A stretch of 64,000 bases of DNA, from positions 13,690,183 through 13,754,182 of the forward strand of contig CM047431.1 in NCBI GenBank assembly GCA_026168455.1, in the 5' to 3' direction. Source of the DNA: Theocolax elegans. Lineage: Eukaryota; Arthropoda; Insecta; Hymenoptera; Cerocephalidae. This document shows, piece after piece, positions 12,101 to 21,900 of the stretch. The position numbers were made by a program, and so were the translations under genes. Within the stretch, counting starts at the first letter, position 1, and every line of letters begins with the position of its first letter. Below the pieces are notes generated by a model. It was not told the DNA's origin. It was given only the letters and a program-made list of their open reading frames with translations, and made no database searches.

Positions 12101-14032
12101 CTCATTATAACAGATCATAAACCACTTGTTTGGTTTAAAAACTCAGTAGATCCGACATCTAGAGTTAGTAGATGGAGAATAAAACTGAATGCATACGACT
12201 TTGACATCGTATACAAAGCCGGTAAAAGTAACGTTAATGCTGACGCATTATCAAGAAATCAAATAGAAGAACCCGTTTATGTTATTAAAAATCATTCTAT
12301 GGAAACACGCAGTCGTGCAGGAAAAATAACACGGCCAAACTACAACGAAAAGAGAGCTAAACGACCCAACAAGTCAAATATATCAAAAGAACCAGTCAAA
12401 AACCTTCCTATAATACAAGAAGTCCCCGAGGAAATTGAAACGATAGTCAACTCAGACAAAAGATTACAATCAATGGAGATAGATAATTTTAACAACAAAT
12501 TTGACGAGTCCTGGGAAGAAAAGGATGTTGACGAAGAACCAAATGATGAAAAGAAATTCATTGAAGTTAAAGAACAACTCTTTATGAGAAAAGATAATTA
12601 CGTTTATTTCATAACTACGACTGGAATGCCTTTAGATGAAGGATCCAGAAATTTGGCTTCCAAATTATTACTACCTCATTTTTCCAATTTAAATCCAGGA
12701 GAAATAAGAATCAATAACAAAAACGGAAAAATGCATTTTGCTATGGTGTTACGTGACGAAGAGCGACTGAGTACTTCAGAAATTATTAACAATCTAAAAA
12801 CGAATCTATTAAATTTGAAAAATATTATATTAAAAGAAAAATTACGTTCAATAAGTATCGCAAAGAGCGAATTTATTGAAAACGTATCATGGAACGAAAT
12901 ATTGAAACAAATAAGTATAACCCTACGAAAAATTAATGTAAAAATAATTATTTGTTTAGGATTCATAAAATGTGTGGAAGAGAGTAATAGGGAAAATATT
13001 ATTCGCGAAATGCACGAGTCTGCTTGTGCAGGACATAAAGGGGTAACAAAAACCTATAAACGTATAAAACAACGTTTTTATTGGCCAGACATTAAGAAAG
13101 ATGTACAAAACTACATTAGACATTGTTTAACTTGCCAACTAAAAAAATTGGTTCGTGTTAAAACTAAACAACGTATGATAATAACAGATACTCCGTACTC
13201 GGCTATGGAATCCATATCGGTCGATCTTGTGGGACCATTTCCCAGATCTCGAAATAATAACAATAATATATTAACCATTCAATGCAACCTTTCAAAATAC
13301 TGTATGGCGATACCCATACCAGACGCGACCGCGGCAACGATCGCCGAAGCGTTAGTTCGTCGACACTTTTCAATTTTTAGCGCCCCATTGTTAATTATAT
13401 CCGACCAAGGTACCTCATTTTTAAGTAGTCTGATGAGAGAAGTAGCGAAAATTTTTAAGATTAAACAAGTTAAAACCACGGCTTATCACCCTCAGTCCAA
13501 CTCCGTTGAGCGTTTTCATAGCAGCTTAGCAGATTATTTAAAAACAATGATAGAAAGAAATGACTCATGGGATGAGTTATGCGAATTAGCCGCGTTTTCG
13601 TATAATACGTCGGTACATGAGGGTCATCTCTACACACCTTTTGAAATTGTTTTTGCACGAAAAGCGCGACTACCATCAAACGAACCTTTAGACCCACGAG
13701 AACGAGTTCCAACGTATGATGATTACATTATAAATTTACGACAACGTTTAAACGAAATACAGGGAATCGCGCGAGAAAAATTAATAGCTTCTAAACATAG
13801 GTCAAAATTATATTACGACAGGAAAGCCAATCATCAAGAATTTCAGACAGGGGATAATGTCTGGTTATTAAAAGGAGGGAAGAAATACAAACTAGGCGAT
13901 CAATATACTGGACCACATCGGATTTTAGAAATAGTTAATGACAAGGGAAATGTAAAAATAGAGCTAGCTCATAATAAAACGAAAATAGTGCATGTTAATA
14001 GGTTAAGATATTCATATATGGAACCTTTGTAG
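9116..14032 (+). CDS. pol: Gypsy pol polyprotein (PR-RT-RNaseH-macro-like-IN)
   Basis: One open frame of about 1,638 codons. It is already open upstream of 9116 and overlaps the end of gag in the -1 register, so expression by frameshifting is likely; I cannot pin a slippery site. In order: aspartic protease (DTGAS, residues 3-7); a long acidic Asn/Glu-rich region (~100-590) with four 30-residue repeats at 10082-10410; reverse transcriptase (~620-820, with VVDFRQLND, PMGLCNSPATFQ and the catalytic box FLDD near residue 785); RNase H (TCDAS near 932, TDHKPL); a region resembling the C-terminal half of a macro fold (~1150-1285); an HHCC zinc finger (~1300-1342); the integrase core with acidic residues near 1370, 1430 and 1465; and a GPY/F-like C-terminus (YTGPHRIL). 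The D-to-E spacing is 34 rather than the usual 35 intervening residues because the motif reads SNSVE. No internal stop is present. Confidence 0.93.
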   Translation: MLDTGASVSLIKESEVDSRVKIDENDIILLKGITDHSLTTRGKIRIDFEGSPVELNLVHDSFPIQQDGILGTDFFRRNDAKINYLEQYLEFNGLILPFENANNMQTDESIYIMENIENYDRKSIRYMPKPRENNGYTNMKNSRFYNYTDSDSETSSDFQLHENDETFIKFDTNKSYEIYEQEQKNERNQNGNDKNLYNHSEKEQELYDDYKNDEIQVHQIDEESDLRNNTCKASENCYGLMKEEQLQINNGKAQSRVCDMTELRINEKFDEITENYGIIEAPLFDRMAESPSCTNYENEVDLKYDIENEIKNEENLLNKTVNNCRVQMVNEIEEGDKCGPRENKENFVDKKMNCRVQMDYEIEEGDKCGPRKSKEDFVDKKTNCRVQMDYEIEEGDKCGPRENKEDFVDKKMNCPVRMDYEIEEGDKCGPRDKNVSYVCKLDNKELVMSGEELDTIPRTEILWINKQGTEETENEINNENLINIQDENEQYEDPSDFLLNERVINENLRSEFVEAIHENEMNNSYLVYSNKPYINNFYSYESEEVDIHDISDDRSEARILNITEDTSALNRNERLKEALYFDKMDEEQRQSIENLIDKYSDCFCLKGEKLGVTNAIEHKIPTVDDIPITAKPYRFPHALKSELDKQLKEMIEGDIIEPSSSNYTSPVFLVTKKPDSQGNKRYRLVVDFRQLNDKTVKDRYPLPNILDIIDQIGPENRVFTVLDLCQGFLQVPLAQEDRHKTAFASSFGLCQFKTMPMGLCNSPATFQRMIDRVFEGMQGKEIFLFLDDAVIYAKNIQEHNQKFEKFLQRVRAANLKLQPDKCEFLKREVVYLGHVLSPDGVLPDPKKLEAVKKFPIPKTVKNIRQFLGLAGYYRRFIANFSGIARPLSNLLKKDAPFLWSSDVQKAFDDLREKLCKQPILQIADFNKPFIVTCDASGTAIGAILSQGEVGTDLPVAYVSRVLNKAEQKYDTYSREALAILYAVTQFDCYLRGRRFLIITDHKPLVWFKNSVDPTSRVSRWRIKLNAYDFDIVYKAGKSNVNADALSRNQIEEPVYVIKNHSMETRSRAGKITRPNYNEKRAKRPNKSNISKEPVKNLPIIQEVPEEIETIVNSDKRLQSMEIDNFNNKFDESWEEKDVDEEPNDEKKFIEVKEQLFMRKDNYVYFITTTGMPLDEGSRNLASKLLLPHFSNLNPGEIRINNKNGKMHFAMVLRDEERLSTSEIINNLKTNLLNLKNIILKEKLRSISIAKSEFIENVSWNEILKQISITLRKINVKIIICLGFIKCVEESNRENIIREMHESACAGHKGVTKTYKRIKQRFYWPDIKKDVQNYIRHCLTCQLKKLVRVKTKQRMIITDTPYSAMESISVDLVGPFPRSRNNNNNILTIQCNLSKYCMAIPIPDATAATIAEALVRRHFSIFSAPLLIISDQGTSFLSSLMREVAKIFKIKQVKTTAYHPQSNSVERFHSSLADYLKTMIERNDSWDELCELAAFSYNTSVHEGHLYTPFEIVFARKARLPSNEPLDPRERVPTYDDYIINLRQRLNEIQGIAREKLIASKHRSKLYYDRKANHQEFQTGDNVWLLKGGKKYKLGDQYTGPHRILEIVNDKGNVKIELAHNKTKIVHVNRLRYSYMEPL
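10082..10410 (+). repeat. 90-bp coding tandem repeat in pol
   Basis: Four copies of a 90-bp unit encode 30-residue repeats containing NCRVQMDYEIEEGDKCGPR. The frame is kept, and the repeats lie in the acidic spacer between protease and reverse transcriptase. Confidence 0.9.
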
Positions 14033-14584
14033 TGCCTAAACATAGGTATATAATATATAATAGCCCCAATGTGCTTGAAAATATGTATACGCACTAATAT
14101 ATATTTTACAGTTCTAAAAAGTTGTCAATAGAATAATATTTATTATCTTGTAATCACAATTGGCATACATTCAACTTAAAATAAAATTATTTCAATTTAT
14201 CTGACTTTATACAAAAAAAAAAACGATATAAAAATAATATGTATATATCTAAATTAACGACGAAAATAAACTACAAGGAAATAATATTTTTATTATACAG
14301 AAAGATCATTACAAGAAAAGCATACACTCACTTAAATTTAATAAATACGCGATTATTAAATTAGAAACGAATAAGGCAAATAACAAAAAAATAAGGTCTT
14401 TTTCTCTTTACTCTTCTCGCCTAAGATAACAATGATGTTAATGTACAAAGGAAAGTAAGAAAAAGGTTTAAATTTTCAATGTCAGTTGAGCTTAGTCAAA
14501 TTTAAATTTAACTGCTATAAAAAAAAAGATTTACAATCAAATAGAATCATTGGAGTCTAACATATCACTAAATCTAAAACCTAT
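14033..14584 (+). other. AT-rich DNA after pol
   Basis: Noncoding start of the 3.2-kb 3' region of the retrotransposon. I see no gene or env-like frame. Confidence 0.6.
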
Positions 14585-15034
14585 ATCCTATCCTTCCTGA
14601 GGAATGCTTGATTGCACCCTTTCCTCCTCGTTGCGGTAAATGCTCCAGCAACACGGTCACTTATCCTTCCTAAGGAGTGCTTAATTGCACCCTTTCCTCC
14701 TCGTTGCGGTAAATGCTCCGGCAACACTGTCACTTATCCTCCCTAAGGAGTGCTTGATTGCACCCTTTCCTCCTCGTTGCGGTAAAAGCTCTAGCAACAC
14801 TGTCACTTATCCTTCCTAAGGAGTGCTTGATTGCACCCTTTCCTCCTCGTTGCGGTAAATGCTCCAGCAACACGGTCACTTATCCTTCCTAAGGAGTGCT
14901 TGATTGCACCCTTTCCTCCTCGTTGCGGTAAATGCTCCAGCAACACGGTCACTTATCCTTCCTAAGGAGTGCTTAGTTGCACCCTTTCCTCCTCGTTGCG
15001 GTAAATGCTCCAGCAACACGGTCACTTATCCTTC
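14585..15034 (+). repeat. 73-bp minisatellite in the retrotransposon 3' region
   Basis: About six copies at a 73-bp step (14658, 14731, 14804, 14877, 14950 and 15023 mark the start of CACTTATCCT). The unit contains TAAGGAGTGCTTGATTGCAC and CTCGTTGCGGTAAATGCTCC. It is markedly richer in GC than the surrounding DNA and may be a regulatory or structural tract. Confidence 0.93.
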
Positions 15035-15200
15035 TTACATACCATTTAAAATGTAAACCTATATAAATAATTACAACTGAACTCACCTTGACTCTAGTAA
15101 TTCTGTTAATTAGTCATATTTTCTTATTGGTCGCGCAGATATAAATATATAAGGAGAGTTTAGCATACTAGAAACAAAAAAAAATCTAACACTAGACTCA

Positions 15201-15500
15201 ATGGACATAGGAGAATCTGTACAACAAAACAACGATTGCAAAGAAACGAGAAGAGGCGGGAAGAAAAAGATTTTATCAAAACTAATTAGTGAAAAGAGAA
15301 CTTTATTAAAAAAATTAAGTAAAGTAAACTCGCACATAGCTTCATTACACGTGTTGGATAAAGACGTGGACTCGAATTTACAGTATAAAGAAATTTCCGA
15401 TATTGATTTTGATGAACAAATGCAGCAGAAATTTGATAAATTAATTAATTTTGTGGATAAAGTTCAAAATTCAACTATTAATAAAAACAATAATAATTAA
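15201..15500 (+). CDS. Small lysine-rich accessory frame, unknown function
   Basis: A 99-codon frame from ATG at 15201, inside the element between the minisatellite and the 3' LTR. The product is basic at the N-terminus (KETRRGGKKK, then many Lys) and acidic in its second half, with a predicted helical or coiled-coil middle, and it ends in an Asn run. There is no signal peptide or membrane segment, so it is not an envelope protein. I recognise no family. A subgenomic or spliced message would be needed to express it. It could be chance, but a 99-codon frame with an ATG in AT-rich DNA deserves note. Confidence 0.4.
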   Translation: MDIGESVQQNNDCKETRRGGKKKILSKLISEKRTLLKKLSKVNSHIASLHVLDKDVDSNLQYKEISDIDFDEQMQQKFDKLINFVDKVQNSTINKNNNN

Positions 15501-16149
15501 AATTGTACAATTTAGTATTTATGCCAATGCAGTTCACACTAGTGTTCAATCTAATACTTTGTTCATAAATACTGATTAAAACAAACAATGTATATACAAC
15601 GAAAAGGTTTAAAAAAAATAAAACAACACTTATTTTCATACGATTAATTCCATACGATTATTTAAGTTTTATATAGAACTAATAATATAAAACCTAAGAC
15701 AGGCACGTTAGAATATTTTCCTCTTATTTATAAACAATAGGTATGCTAATTGTTTCGAATAAATTTTAAAAATTTTATAAAACAATTTAGGATATCCAAT
15801 GATAATTGATACAGATAAATAATATTTTTCTCGTGTTTATATTACCAATAATACAATGTGTAGCAAAAAAATATACAAAAATAATATAATTAGTAATAAA
15901 ATTCTGGTGAATTTATTTAAATATTATTCAAAATTAATATTCTTTCATTGGAAACTAAAAAGTAAACAAATTCAAACGATTTCTCTTTATATTACTTGAA
16001 CATAACAAATAAGTTTCTACAGTTGTTAGTTTAAATAGAACCAAAAAAACGACGAATATTTAAATTGTTCCTCAAAATATAAAAATAAAAAGAGTGTAAA
16101 TTAGTCATTTTAACGTGAAACAATGGAATTAAGTGAATAAAAACGAACG

Positions 16150-16314
16150 TTGGTACCACAATTCTATGATGCGCAAGCATCGGGCAGTTCCGTAAATGTT
16201 TGGGTTATTCCGTCGTACCGTTTATTCAGTGTAGTCTACTCTTTCTCCCAAGATATAGGAGGATGGTTCTACATGGGCCTACTTAGCCTACTCAATTTTC
16301 GCACTGTCACTTAG
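16150..16314 (+). other. GC-richer island with a 54-codon open frame
   Basis: Between very AT-rich flanks, this stretch has near-even base composition and is open for 54 codons without an initial ATG (it contains VNVWVIPSYRLFSVVYSF). It has hydrophobic and aromatic character and ends in TAG. It may be a decayed or spliced coding remnant of a third retrotransposon gene. No family is recognised. Confidence 0.3.
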
Positions 16315-17254
16315 GTATTGCTCATTTTATTTTTTTTTTCATTTGTATCGATTGTATCTTTTTCTTATGAAACTAAATTAACTATTTCTCAATTATATAT
16401 TATATTATATTAAAAATGAATCTTTGTTTATAATGGCTGAAAAGAAAATTCTAAAAAAAAAAAAAAGTCAAAAAATTATGTGTTTGTTTCATTTTGGGGG
16501 GGAGGGGGAGCGAAGAAAATCAAATTTTCTTCACTCCTAATCTTTTTATAATAATATATATAGATATATTATTAAGATAGGATGTACTAACATTGTTCAC
16601 ATTGAAGGGAGAACCTATATTGCATAAGAACAAGAAATTTTTTTTTCTTCTCTTCAACAATTCATAATAGTAGAATTATTAATTGAATAAATGTAAAAAA
16701 AAAAGGGAAACTAATATCTAACTCTTTTCTTTGACTTTTTAGAAAATATATATGTAAGCATACAAATATTATAGAAGAAAATTGAAAATTTTATAAAAAA
16801 AATGTGGCTACGAGAAAAAAAAAATACTAGTAACATATATTTTTAACATGACTTGATGTATACTAAAAATTAAGGGTACAAACTAAAGATAAATAATTTT
16901 TTTTTTGTTAACTATAGAAAACACATTTAATAATAATTATACAATTTTTCGGAATATCTAGAATAAAAATTGTTATAATAAATCATTTTTATTTTTAGCT
17001 TCTATTTTTATAGGTGAACTATATCAATACTGTTAAACGGTTCGAAATAATGTAATAGATGTAAGGAAAAATAATAACAAACGAAGTTGAACTACGAAAG
17101 AAATAATTGTAATATGGTTTATAAAGCTCACCATAAGAAATAAAGAAAAATTAATCGAAATAATGTTTATAATTTAAAATTAAGTATGATATCTTATGTT
17201 AAGAGAAATAATAATATAATAATAATATTGATCAACGACGAGGGCGTCGTTTTT
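16315..17254 (+). other. AT-rich noncoding tail of the retrotransposon
   Basis: Low-complexity A/T runs with no supported gene. Confidence 0.6.
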
Positions 17255-17268
17255 AAAAAGGGGGGGAG
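17255..17268 (+). promoter_or_regulatory. Polypurine tract
   Basis: An A5-G7-AG tract immediately before the 3' LTR (TGTCGCG begins at 17270). This is the expected primer for plus-strand DNA synthesis. Confidence 0.85.
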
Positions 17269-17269
17269 T

Positions 17270-18999
17270 TGTCGCGTCCCGACGAAAATTATATTATTAT
17301 TTTTCGTAAAAAGTACTGCGTAGTTTAGAATAAAAATACGGCGTAGAAGACGAACGAAATAAGGTTGATAAAGAATGATTCTAAGTAAATGCAGTAATAT
17401 AAAATATAATTTATAGAACTAAGGAACAGATTATTTTACGAGTGTTTCAAACGAAACAGAGACTGATAAGTAGAGTTGAAGATATTATTCAAAGCCAATA
17501 CGCATATAAGCGGGATCGCCGATAGTGAGATCGAAACGAAGGGTTACGCAAGAGTTTTTTTGTACTGCACTATAAAATCAATGCTCGGAGAAGAGCCGGC
17601 AATGGGAAACATCGACTAGAAAATTCGAGCATTAGAAGGAAGTAATAAATTAAGCCGTTCTTTGGGTAACGTCGCAGTAATAAAAGGGGGACAGCAAATT
17701 CTCCGAATTAACTACGAAGCGATACAGAAAATGCATGGGATTCGACAATTTTTAACTACGCACATCTAACGGTCCAATCGGGTGCAAGCACAGCAAAATC
17801 GAGAACTACTTACACATCTCCATATAAGGCAAAGTGTAAGACAAGGAAAAATGTACGACAAAGACAGATGCATAGATTTTTAGGGTATATAAAGAGGACC
17901 CAGAACAGACACAGCCACTCCTAAATTTTCATCTAAAGCTTTCGCAAGGCGAAGCTCTGCTGGACAACTCTTTGATTTTTATCCGAGGGCGTGGCTCCGC
18001 TACTTGAACTTTTAAGTAATACGTATTGAAAATCACAAGAGGAATCGAGACGTATCATTGACATCTACAAGCCATAGTCGAGGAACTACGACTTCGACAT
18101 CTGGAAATCGTCGAGCTCCAACAGCATACACATCTAACGTCGACGCCCGCAGGTCTAGCAGGACATTATACGGCAATCTGACACCGCTACCCACGTTCAA
18201 GGCGGACCTTCGTTCCTCACCGAATATACTCACACATATATATATATATATATACATATATATCTATATATTTGGGTACTTAAGGTATATTCTTTTCGGC
18301 TATCTATACGCTTGTATTATTCGTAAAGGCAACCTGATATTTTATGTTATTTCGATTGCTGAACCAACCGTTTTCTTTTAAAACAATCATTATTATATAT
18401 TACAATTTATTTATAATAATTATTTGTTGCATTGCATTTGATTTGCAATATTCGCGGTTTGAACTACACTTGATTAACAATAATTCATGTTTAAAATGAC
18501 AACAATTTTTAATTAAATCTGCATTTATTTATAATGATTCTTAATTCGATTATTAATTATTAATGTTTATAATAAAATAACCTTGCGAATATTTTATTAT
18601 ATAATGTGTTAATGTGTTCGCCGTACATTTGTTTATTTAATCAAAATTAATCGTTATTCGACTTAAATAATTTTATACAATTGTTAATAAAATAGTGTAA
18701 ATTTATGTGTTTTTGCCCATTAAAAAGCTGTAATAATTTAGTTTCACGTATTCATTTAAAGGAAAACAGCATATTATATTTAAATAAATAATGCATAATT
18801 AATACGAAATAAAACATATTATTTTATTTATCCCACATTATATCCTGCATCTCTACTCTCAAAATAACTTCGCTCGCCACTCCCGGAGACGTAAGGCTAG
18901 TCCTAGTCAAACAAGAGCGAAAGGAACGCGAATGGTTTATTAACCATTTGCTTTCTTATAATATTTTTTATAGTGATTGGTGCAAGTCTGGACGTGACA
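17270..18999 (+). repeat. 3' LTR of the gypsy element
   Basis: 1,730 bp. Same ends and TATA-like motif as the 5' LTR, about seven point differences by eye, and a slightly longer TA microsatellite near 18235-18275. AAAG follows it. Confidence 0.95.
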
Positions 19000-21900
19000 A
19001 AAGTAATCTATTGAAATAGAACAGTACACGAATTTATTACCATTATATTTAATTTTTTTATTTTTGGGGGTGACTAAAGGCTGAAAATTTCATTGCAATT
19101 TCGGGGGGTGCCTGGGCTTAAAGTACTTGGCAAGCTAAAAATTACAAGCCGAAGTGCGTGTGATTGCGACTGTAAGTTTCGGACCTATAAGCAGTTACGC
19201 TGCACGTAACTTGAGACAGCGCTCTTAAAGATTTCACGGCTTCGTTTAGAGGTTGTGGCGATTTTAACTCAGCAATAAATTGTATTTTAATCTATTTTAA
19301 TGTACTCTGTTGAAAAAAGAACAATACGCGAATTTATTACCATTATATTTAATTTTTTTTTTATTTTTGGGGGTGATTTGGGGCTGAAAATTTCATTTCG
19401 ATTTCGGGGGGTGCCTGGGCTTAAAGTACTTGGCAAGCTAAAAATGACAAGCCCAAGTACGTGTGATTGCGACTAGTTTCGGAGCTATAAACAGTTACGC
19501 TGCACGTAACTTTGGACAGCGCACTTAAGGGTTTCACCGCTTCGTTTAGAGGTTGCGCCGATTTTGACTTTTCAATAAATTATATTTTAACCTATTTAAA
19601 GTAATCTATTGAAATAGAACAGTACGCGAATTTATTACCATTATATTTAATTTTTTTATTTTTGGGGGTGACTAAAGGCTGAAAATTTCATTGCGATTTC
19701 GGGGGGTGCCTGGGCTTAAAGTACTTGGCAAGCTAAAAATTACAAGCCGAAGTGCGTGTGATTGCGACTGTAAGTTTCGGACCTATAAGCAGTTACGCTG
19801 CACGTAACTTGAGACAGCGCTCTTAAGGATTTCACGGCTTCGTTTAGAGTTTGTGGCGATTTTAACTCAGCAATAAATTGTATATTAACCTGTTTTTACG
19901 TAGTCTGTCGTAAAAAAAAAACAGTACGCGAGTTTATTACCATTATAGTTAATTTTTTTCATTTTTGGGAGTGCCTTGGGGTTGAAAATTCCTTTTTCGA
20001 ATTCGAAAGATGACTGGATTAAAGTAATTGCTGAGCGAAAATTTCAAGCCCACGGGCGTGTGATGGCGACTGTAAGTTTCGGAGCTATAAACAGTTACGC
20101 TGGCTCGTACTGTAGATAGCGATCTTAAAGATTTTTCGGCTTCGTTTAGGGGTTGTGGCGATTTTGACACAGCAATAAATTCTATTTTAATCTATATTTA
20201 TGTACTCTGTTGAAACAAGAACAGTACGCCAATTTATAACTATTATATTTAATTTTTTTTATTTTTGGGGTGATTTGGGTCTGAAAATTTCTTTTTGGAT
20301 TTCGAGGGGTGGCTGGACTTAAAGTACATGCCAAGCTAAAAATTTCAAGCCTAAGTACGTGTGATTGCGACTGTAAGTTTCGCAACTATAAGCAGTTACG
20401 CTGCACGTAACTTTGGACAGCGCACTTAAGGGTTTCACCGCTTCGTTTAGAGGTTGTAGCGATTTTGACTCAGCAATAAATTATATTTTAACCTGTTTTT
20501 ACGTAGTCTGTCGTAAAAAAAACAGTACGCGAATTTATTACCATTATATTTAATTTTTTTATTTTTGGGGGTGCCTTGGGGTTGAAAATACCTTTTTCGA
20601 ATTCGGAGGATGACTGGGATTAAAGTAATTGCTGAGCGAAAATTTCAAGCCCAAGGGCGTGTGATGGCGACTGTAAGTTTTGGAGCTATAAACTGTTACG
20701 CTGGCTCGTACTGTAGACAGCGATCTTAATGATTTTTCGGCTTCGTTTAGGGGTTGTGTCGATCTTGACTTTTCAATAAATACTATTTTAATCAATCTTA
20801 ATGTACTCTGTTGAAAAAAGAACAATACGCGAATTTATTACCATTATATTTAATTTTTGTTATTATTGGGTGTGATTTGGGTCTGAAAATTTTGTTTTTC
20901 GATTTCGGGGGCCGGGGGGCGACTGGGCTTAAAGTACTTGACAAGCTAAAAATTTCAAGCCCAAGGGCGTGAAATGGCGACTGTAAGTTTCGGAGCTATA
21001 AACAGTTACGCTGGCTCGTACTGTAGACAGCGATCTTAATGATTTTTCGGCTTCGTTTAGGGGTTGTGGTGATTTTGACTCAGCAATAAATTATATTTTA
21101 ACCTGTTTTTACGTAGTTTGTCGTAAAAAGAAAAGTACGCGAATTTATTACCATTATATTTCATTTTCTTTATTTTTTGGGGGTGAGTTGGGGTTGTAAA
21201 TTTCTTTTCGAATTCGGGGGGTGACTGGGATTAAAGTAGTTGACATGCTAAAAATTTCGAGCCCAAATACGTCTGATTGTGACTGTAAGTTTCGGACCTA
21301 TAAGCAGTTACGCTGCACGTAACTTTAGACAGCGCTCTTAAGGATTTCACGGCTTCGTTTAGAGGTTGTGGCGATTTTAACTCAGCAATAAATTGTATTT
21401 TAATCTATTTTAATGTACTCTGTTGAAAAAAGAACAATACGCGAATTTATTACCATTATATTTAATTTTTTTTTATTTTTGGGGGTGATTTGGGGCTGAA
21501 AATTTCATTTCGATTTCGGGGGGTGCCTGGGCTTAAAGTACTTGGCAAGCTAAAAATGACAAGCCCAAGTACGTGTGATTGCGACTAGTTTCGGAGCTAT
21601 AAACAGTTACGCTGCACGTAACTTTGGACAGCGCACTTAAGGGTTTCACCGCTTCGTTTAGAGGTTGCGCCGATTTTGACTTTTCAATAAATTATATTTT
21701 AACCTATTTTAAAGTAATCTATTGAAATAGAACAGTACGCGAATTTATTACCATATATTTAATTTTTTTTTTTGGGGGTGACTAAAGGCTGAAAATTTCA
21801 TTGCGATTTCGGGGGGTGCCTGGGCTTAAAGTACTTGGCAAGCTAAAAATTACAAGCCGAAGTGCGTGTGATTGCGACTGTAAGTTTCGGACCTATAAGC

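Larger units (their letters stand above)
3428..18999 (+). mobile_element. 15.6-kb Ty3/gypsy-like LTR retrotransposon
   Basis: The element has two direct LTRs starting TGTCGCG and ending GACGTGACA, and it is flanked by AAAG on both sides (3424-3427 and 19000-19003). A tRNA-Gly primer-binding site follows the left LTR and a purine tract precedes the right one. Gag zinc knuckles and a pol with protease, RT, RNase H and integrase in that order place it in Ty3/gypsy. I see no envelope gene. At 15.6 kb it is much longer than most insect gypsy elements; the excess comes from 1.73-kb LTRs, a long acidic insert in pol, a 1.6-kb transposon in gag and 3.2 kb of mostly noncoding DNA after pol. It interrupts the ~300-bp satellite, whose uninterrupted version of the target site is seen near 19592-19620. 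Confidence 0.96.

Noticed and set aside
9387..13712. Several minus-strand frames opposite pol
   Set aside because: They are shadows of the long plus-strand pol frame, whose codon bias keeps the other strand open by chance.
15035..17254. Possible envelope gene in the retrotransposon
   Set aside because: No frame with a signal peptide, furin-like site or transmembrane anchor is visible. The 54-codon hydrophobic island is too short and lacks diagnostic motifs.
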